Assembly (NCBI GenBank): GCA_944388165.1
Contig: CALXHS010000058.1
Span: 1-51,154, forward strand
Direction of reading: 5' to 3'
Length of the DNA stretch: 51,154 nt
Source: an uncultured Gemmiger sp.
GTDB taxonomy: Bacteria > Bacillota > Clostridia > Oscillospirales > Ruminococcaceae
The position numbers and the translations under genes are program-made. This document shows positions 47,823-51,154 of the stretch, in pieces (the stretch's first letter is position 1; each line of letters opens with the position of its first letter). Below the pieces are notes generated by a model. It ran no database searches. It was not told where the DNA came from and saw nothing but the letters and a program-made list of their open reading frames with translations.

Positions 47823-48476
47823 TTACAGTTTGCCTTCTTCCAGAAGATCCCGCACTTCCAGCAGGTCATGGCAGCAGCAGGTGTACAGGCTGCGCATCTC
47901 TTCGTCAGGCTGGGCCATATCCGGCACCATCACGGTCACAGCACCGGCAGCGCGGCCTGCCCGCACGCCGTTGAAGCTGTCTTCCAGCACCAGGCAGTCC
48001 CGGGCATCCAGCCCCAGCTGGCGGGCGGCCAGCAGGAAGATGTCCGGCTCAGGCTTGGAATGTTCCACATCCGCCCCGCAGACAACACCCTTGAAATAAC
48101 CGTCCACGCCGGTGTTCTTCAGGTTCATTTCGATCATGTTCCGGGGGCTGGAACTGGCCACGATGCAGGGAATGTTGTGATCCCGCAGCCAGTCCAGCAG
48201 TTCCCGCAGGCCCGGCTTGCAGGGCACGCCCTGGCTGAACCGCTCATCCGCCAGCCGCCATACCTCCTGCAGCATCACTTCCGGGTCGATCTGGGGATAG
48301 AACTTTGCCAGGTGGCGTTTCAGGTTATCCCCGGCCAGGCCGCGCCCGGCTGCCAGAAATTCCGGCGGGGGCAGGGGTAGCCCCAGTTTGCCGCAGCAGG
48401 GGGCCCACAGGGTATCCCACAAACGTTCGGTGTCGAACATCAGGCCGTCCATATCAAAAATAGCGCCCTTGACCAT
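47823..48476 (-). CDS. HAD-superfamily phosphatase, beta-phosphoglucomutase-like
   Basis: A 217-residue HAD subfamily IA enzyme. Motif I is FDMDGLMFDTERLW with Asp8 and Asp10, motif II IVASSSPRNMIEM, motif III with the Lys in HSKPEPDIFLLAA, motif IV LVLEDSFNGVRAGRAAG. The helical cap follows motif I. The substrate is probably a sugar phosphate or nucleotide but is not predictable. The start at 48476 has GGAG upstream; earlier in-frame ATGs are outside the promoter's reach. Monocistronic and divergent from the aminotransferase. Confidence 0.9.
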   Translation of the reverse strand: MVKGAIFDMDGLMFDTERLWDTLWAPCCGKLGLPLPPPEFLAAGRGLAGDNLKRHLAKFYPQIDPEVMLQEVWRLADERFSQGVPCKPGLRELLDWLRDHNIPCIVASSSPRNMIEMNLKNTGVDGYFKGVVCGADVEHSKPEPDIFLLAARQLGLDARDCLVLEDSFNGVRAGRAAGAVTVMVPDMAQPDEEMRSLYTCCCHDLLEVRDLLEEGKL

Positions 48477-48515
48477 ACAAATACTCTCCTTCTCCATGGG
48501 GTGATTCGCGCCTTT

Positions 48516-48544
48516 ATTGTACCGCAAAAACTGCTGCCTTGCAA
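48516..48544 (-). promoter_or_regulatory. Promoter for the HAD phosphatase
   Basis: On the minus strand TTGCAA, 17 nt, TACAAT. Confidence 0.75.
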
Positions 48545-48564
48545 CAAAAGTTCCTGTATAGGGC

Positions 48565-48593
48565 TTGTATTCACCACTTTACAGCGCTATAAT
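48565..48593 (+). promoter_or_regulatory. Promoter for the branched-chain aminotransferase
   Basis: TTGTAT, 17 nt, perfect TATAAT. Leader of about 95 nt without an obvious leader peptide or T-box. Confidence 0.78.
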
Positions 48594-48694
48594 AAGGCAT
48601 AGCTATACGGACCGCCCTCCGCGGTATGGCGCCAGACGGCCGCATATGCTGTTTTGTGCGAATATATTGTGCGACAGTAAGGAGAGAAGGAAAA

Positions 48695-49774
48695 ATGTTG
48701 GACATCAAGGTCACTCGGACCACCGCCCCCAAACAGAAACCCCAGGACGAAAGCAAACTGGGCTTCGGGCACATTTTCACCGATCACATGTTCCTGATGG
48801 ATTACACCGAAGGCGAAGGTTGGCATGATGCGCGCATCGTGCCCTATGGTCCGCTGCCCATGGACCCCGCCACCACCGTGCTCCATTATGCACAGGAAAT
48901 TTTTGAAGGCATGAAGGCCTACCGCACCGCGGACAACACCATCCAGCTGTTCCGCCCCGACTGCAACGCCAAGCGCTTCCAGGATTCCGCCGACCGTCTG
49001 TGCATGCCTCCCATCCCGGTGGAGGATTTCATCCAGGCAGTGGAAGCCCTGGTGGACCTGGACCGTGACTGGGTGCCCCACAGCGACGGTGCATCGCTGT
49101 ACATCCGTCCCTTTGCGTTTGCCACCGATGTGGGTCTGGGCGTGCATGCCTCCCGCCACTATCTCTTCGTCATCATCTGCTCTCCCTCCGGTGCTTACTA
49201 CGCCGAGGGGCTGGACCCCGTGCGTATCTACGTGGAAGATGAATACATCCGTGCCGCCCCGGGCCTGACCGGCTTCACCAAGTGCGGCGGCAACTACGCC
49301 GCTTCCATCAAGGCTGGTGAGCTGGCCGCCCAGAAGGGCTTCAGCCAGGTTCTGTGGCTGGACGGTGTGGAAAAGAAGTATGTGGAAGAAGTCGGTTCCA
49401 TGAACATCATGTTCAAGATCGACGGCAAGATCTACACCGCCGCCTGCACCGGCACCGTTCTGCCCGGTGTTACCCGCCGCTCCATCATCGAGCTGCTGAA
49501 GGACTGGGGCTATGAGGTGGTGGAAGGCAAGCTGGCCATCGCCGACGTGATGAAGGCTTCCGACGAAGGCAAGCTGGAAGAAGTCTTCGGCACCGGCACC
49601 GCTGCCGTTGTCAGCCCCGTGAAGGAGCTGGATTGGGAAGGCAAGACCGCCCTTATCGGCGACGGCAAGATCGGTCCTCTGACCCAGAAACTGTACGATA
49701 CCCTCACCGGCATCCAGTGGGGCAAGCTGCCCGATACCAAGGGCTGGACCGTCAAGGTGGAGCCCAAGTATTGA
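48695..49774 (+). CDS. ilvE: Branched-chain amino acid aminotransferase
   Basis: A 359-residue class IV PLP aminotransferase that interconverts Val, Leu, Ile and their keto acids. Marks are FGHIFTDHMFLMDYTEGEGW, then YAQEIFEGMKAYR, SLYIRPFAFATDVGLGVH, PLP Lys in GFTKCGGNYAASIKAGELAA, and LWLDGVEKKYVEEVGSMNIM then TGTVLPGVTRRSIIELL. The length and these motifs match the type II (eukaryote-like) BCAT. The start at 48695 has AAGGAG upstream; an earlier in-frame ATG at 48626 lies close to the transcript start and lacks a site. A terminator follows. Confidence 0.95.
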   Translation: MLDIKVTRTTAPKQKPQDESKLGFGHIFTDHMFLMDYTEGEGWHDARIVPYGPLPMDPATTVLHYAQEIFEGMKAYRTADNTIQLFRPDCNAKRFQDSADRLCMPPIPVEDFIQAVEALVDLDRDWVPHSDGASLYIRPFAFATDVGLGVHASRHYLFVIICSPSGAYYAEGLDPVRIYVEDEYIRAAPGLTGFTKCGGNYAASIKAGELAAQKGFSQVLWLDGVEKKYVEEVGSMNIMFKIDGKIYTAACTGTVLPGVTRRSIIELLKDWGYEVVEGKLAIADVMKASDEGKLEEVFGTGTAAVVSPVKELDWEGKTALIGDGKIGPLTQKLYDTLTGIQWGKLPDTKGWTVKVEPKY

Positions 49775-49827
49775 TGTTCGGGGCGTTATCGCAAAACTTT
49801 TACAATTGAAAACAACTTGCAAAAAGA

Positions 49828-49862
49828 ACGGGAATGCGTCAAAAAGCAGTCCCGTGCTTTTT
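49828..49862 (+). terminator. Terminator after ilvE
   Basis: ACGGGAATGC pairs with GCAGTCCCGT (one mismatch), followed by GCTTTTTGC. Confidence 0.8.
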
Positions 49863-49921
49863 GCTTTGCGGGAGGAAAAGCCCCTCTTTGCCGTTTCTTT
49901 GCCGGTTTCGTCACCTTGCCA

Positions 49922-49930
49922 TGGTATAAT
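49922..49930 (+). promoter_or_regulatory. Extended -10 promoter for the adenylation gene
   Basis: TGG then perfect TATAAT, 41 nt before the start; the -35 is poor. Confidence 0.6.
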
Positions 49931-49971
49931 ACTTGCTATACCCAAACGCCGGGAAAGGAGAAAAAGTCCCG

Positions 49972-51154
49972 ATGTATCATATTCTGGAACTGCTGGACCG
50001 CACAGCCGCCGCCTGCCCCCAGGCGCTCAGCTTCTGCGATGAAAACGCCGCCTGGACCTGGGCCGATACCCGGCACAGAGTGGGCGCAGTGGGCACAGCC
50101 CTGGCCGCCCTGCCTGGCGGGGTGCTGCGCCGCCCGGTGGCTGTGTACATGGAACGGGGGGCTGATGCCCTCCACGCCCTGCTGGGCGTTCTGGCTGCGG
50201 GCGGCTTTTATACCGTGCTGGACACCGCCCAGCCACCGGAACGGGTCCGGGCCATTCTGGACCAGCTGGAACCGGCCGCCATCCTCACCGACGCAGCCCA
50301 TGAGGAGGCCGCCCGGGAACTGGCCGGCCCTCTGCCGGTGGTGGACTGCGCCGCCGCTGCCTCCAAGACCCCCGATCAGGCGGTGCTGACCGCCCTTCGC
50401 CGGGAAATCATCGACACCGACCTGGCCTATGTGCTCTTCACCTCCGGTTCCACCGGCCTGCCCAAGGGGGTGGCCGTCACCCACCGCAATGTGCTGGCGT
50501 ACAGCGAATGGGTGGTTTCTGCCTTTGATTTTTCCCCCGAAACGGTGCTGGGCAACCAGACGCCTTTCTACTTTTCCATGTCGGTCACTGACCTGTACGG
50601 CGCGCTGCGCAGCGGTGCCTGTGTTCAGGTGCTGCCCCGGCGGCTGTTCAGCTTTCCGGTGCAGCTGCTGGAATATCTCTGTGCCCGCCGGGTCAACACC
50701 CTGTACTGGGTACCCTCGGCCCTGGGCATCGTGGCCAACTGGAAAGCCCTGGACTACACTGCCGCCCCGCCCCTGCACACCATCCTGTTTGCGGGAGAGG
50801 TCATGCCCACCGCCAAGCTGAACTACTGGCGGGCCCATTACCCCCAGGCACGGTTTGCCAACCTCTACGGTCCCACCGAGACCACCGACATCTGTGCCTT
50901 CTATGAACTGGACCGGGAGTTCCGGGACGACGAAAGCCTGCCTATCGGCCGGGCCTGCGGCAACTGCGGCCTGCTGATTCTGCGAGATGGCCGTCCCGCC
51001 GCACCCGGGGAAACCGGGGAACTGTGCGTGCGGGGCAGCTTTGTGGCGGCGGGGTATTACCGCCAGCCGGAAAAGACCGCCGAACGCTTTGTGAGAAATC
51101 CCGTGCAGACCGCTTACCCAGAGATGATCTACCGCACCGGGGATCTGGTGCGGA
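49972..51154 (+). CDS. Amino-acid adenylation enzyme (DltA/NRPS A-domain type), 3' end outside window
   Basis: A frame open through the right edge, 394 codons visible. It begins MYHILELLDRTAAACPQALS, the usual start of DltA-like and stand-alone A domains. The adenylation core motifs are visible: A3 LFTSGSTGLPKGVAVTHRN near 152, A5 ANLYGPTETTDICAF near 300, A7 IYRTGDLVR at the edge. About 120 residues (including the A10 Lys) are expected beyond the window. AAAGGAG precedes the start. A D-alanine:carrier-protein ligase is the simplest reading, but the binding-pocket residues cannot be assigned with confidence by eye, and a small NRPS or amino-acid-tagging pathway would also fit. The genes after it would decide. 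Confidence 0.85.
   Translation, partial: MYHILELLDRTAAACPQALSFCDENAAWTWADTRHRVGAVGTALAALPGGVLRRPVAVYMERGADALHALLGVLAAGGFYTVLDTAQPPERVRAILDQLEPAAILTDAAHEEAARELAGPLPVVDCAAAASKTPDQAVLTALRREIIDTDLAYVLFTSGSTGLPKGVAVTHRNVLAYSEWVVSAFDFSPETVLGNQTPFYFSMSVTDLYGALRSGACVQVLPRRLFSFPVQLLEYLCARRVNTLYWVPSALGIVANWKALDYTAAPPLHTILFAGEVMPTAKLNYWRAHYPQARFANLYGPTETTDICAFYELDREFRDDESLPIGRACGNCGLLILRDGRPAAPGETGELCVRGSFVAAGYYRQPEKTAERFVRNPVQTAYPEMIYRTGDLVR

Noticed and set aside
1..51154. CRISPR array, insertion sequences, prophage or toxin-antitoxin genes
   Set aside because: No regularly spaced repeats, transposase, integrase or phage structural genes were found anywhere in the window.

Overview
This window most likely comes from a high-GC, strictly anaerobic Firmicute of the gut Oscillospiraceae/Ruminococcaceae type (Faecalibacterium, Gemmiger or Subdoligranulum would fit). 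That is an inference. It rests on GC-rich, CTG- and GCC-rich coding, sigma-A promoters with 17-nt spacers, strong AGGAGG ribosome sites, a T-box leader, a DapL-type lysine route, an [FeFe] hydrogenase, a two-gene SufCB system and a CBS-type family II pyrophosphatase. It looks like a contiguous chromosomal segment. I see no insertion sequence, prophage, integrase or CRISPR array. Both ends cut genes: an RNase Y 3' part on the left and an adenylation enzyme 5' part on the right.

Layout. 1-9 kb: RNase Y end, a YesL/DUF624-like membrane protein, two tandem DUF3048 lipoproteins, a histidine phosphatase, an XRE regulator, an AbrB-type regulator with a zinc-knuckle tail, and an ECF sigma factor overlapping a membrane-anchored DUF4179-type partner. 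9-15 kb: flavin-dependent oxidoreductase-like protein, DapL, nucleoid-associated protein, two small orphans, nucleobase permease, AEC transporter. 15-19 kb: divergent citrate synthase and aconitase with a palindrome-rich control region and a structured aconitase leader. 19-26 kb: C39-like peptidase, patatin, DUF523, two tandem AI-2E family transporters, SufB/D and SufC. 26-32.5 kb: T-box-controlled asparagine synthase, acetyltransferase, TypA, CBS/DRTGG pyrophosphatase. 32.5-37 kb: an MFS exporter behind a multi-layer leader (operator inside the promoter, 15-codon leader peptide, attenuator, Shine-Dalgarno-masking hairpin), a PASTA protein, a SARP-like regulator with a degenerate GGDEF-like tail, tRNA-Arg(ACG), two small genes. 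37-41 kb: a flavoprotein plus [FeFe] hydrogenase pair. 41-48 kb: an oppBCDF-oppA peptide transporter with an attenuator and a separately promoted, structured oppA leader. 48-51 kb: HAD phosphatase, branched-chain aminotransferase, and an amino-acid adenylation enzyme.

Themes. Citrate synthase and aconitase together suggest a partial TCA branch toward glutamate; isocitrate dehydrogenase is not in the window. The hydrogenase pair would link NAD(P)H and ferredoxin to H2, as expected for a fermenter. Peptide uptake, asparagine synthesis, DapL and branched-chain transamination make the segment rich in amino-acid metabolism. The most distinctive feature is the MFS leader, which looks like drug-responsive translational attenuation combined with a repressor or activator site.
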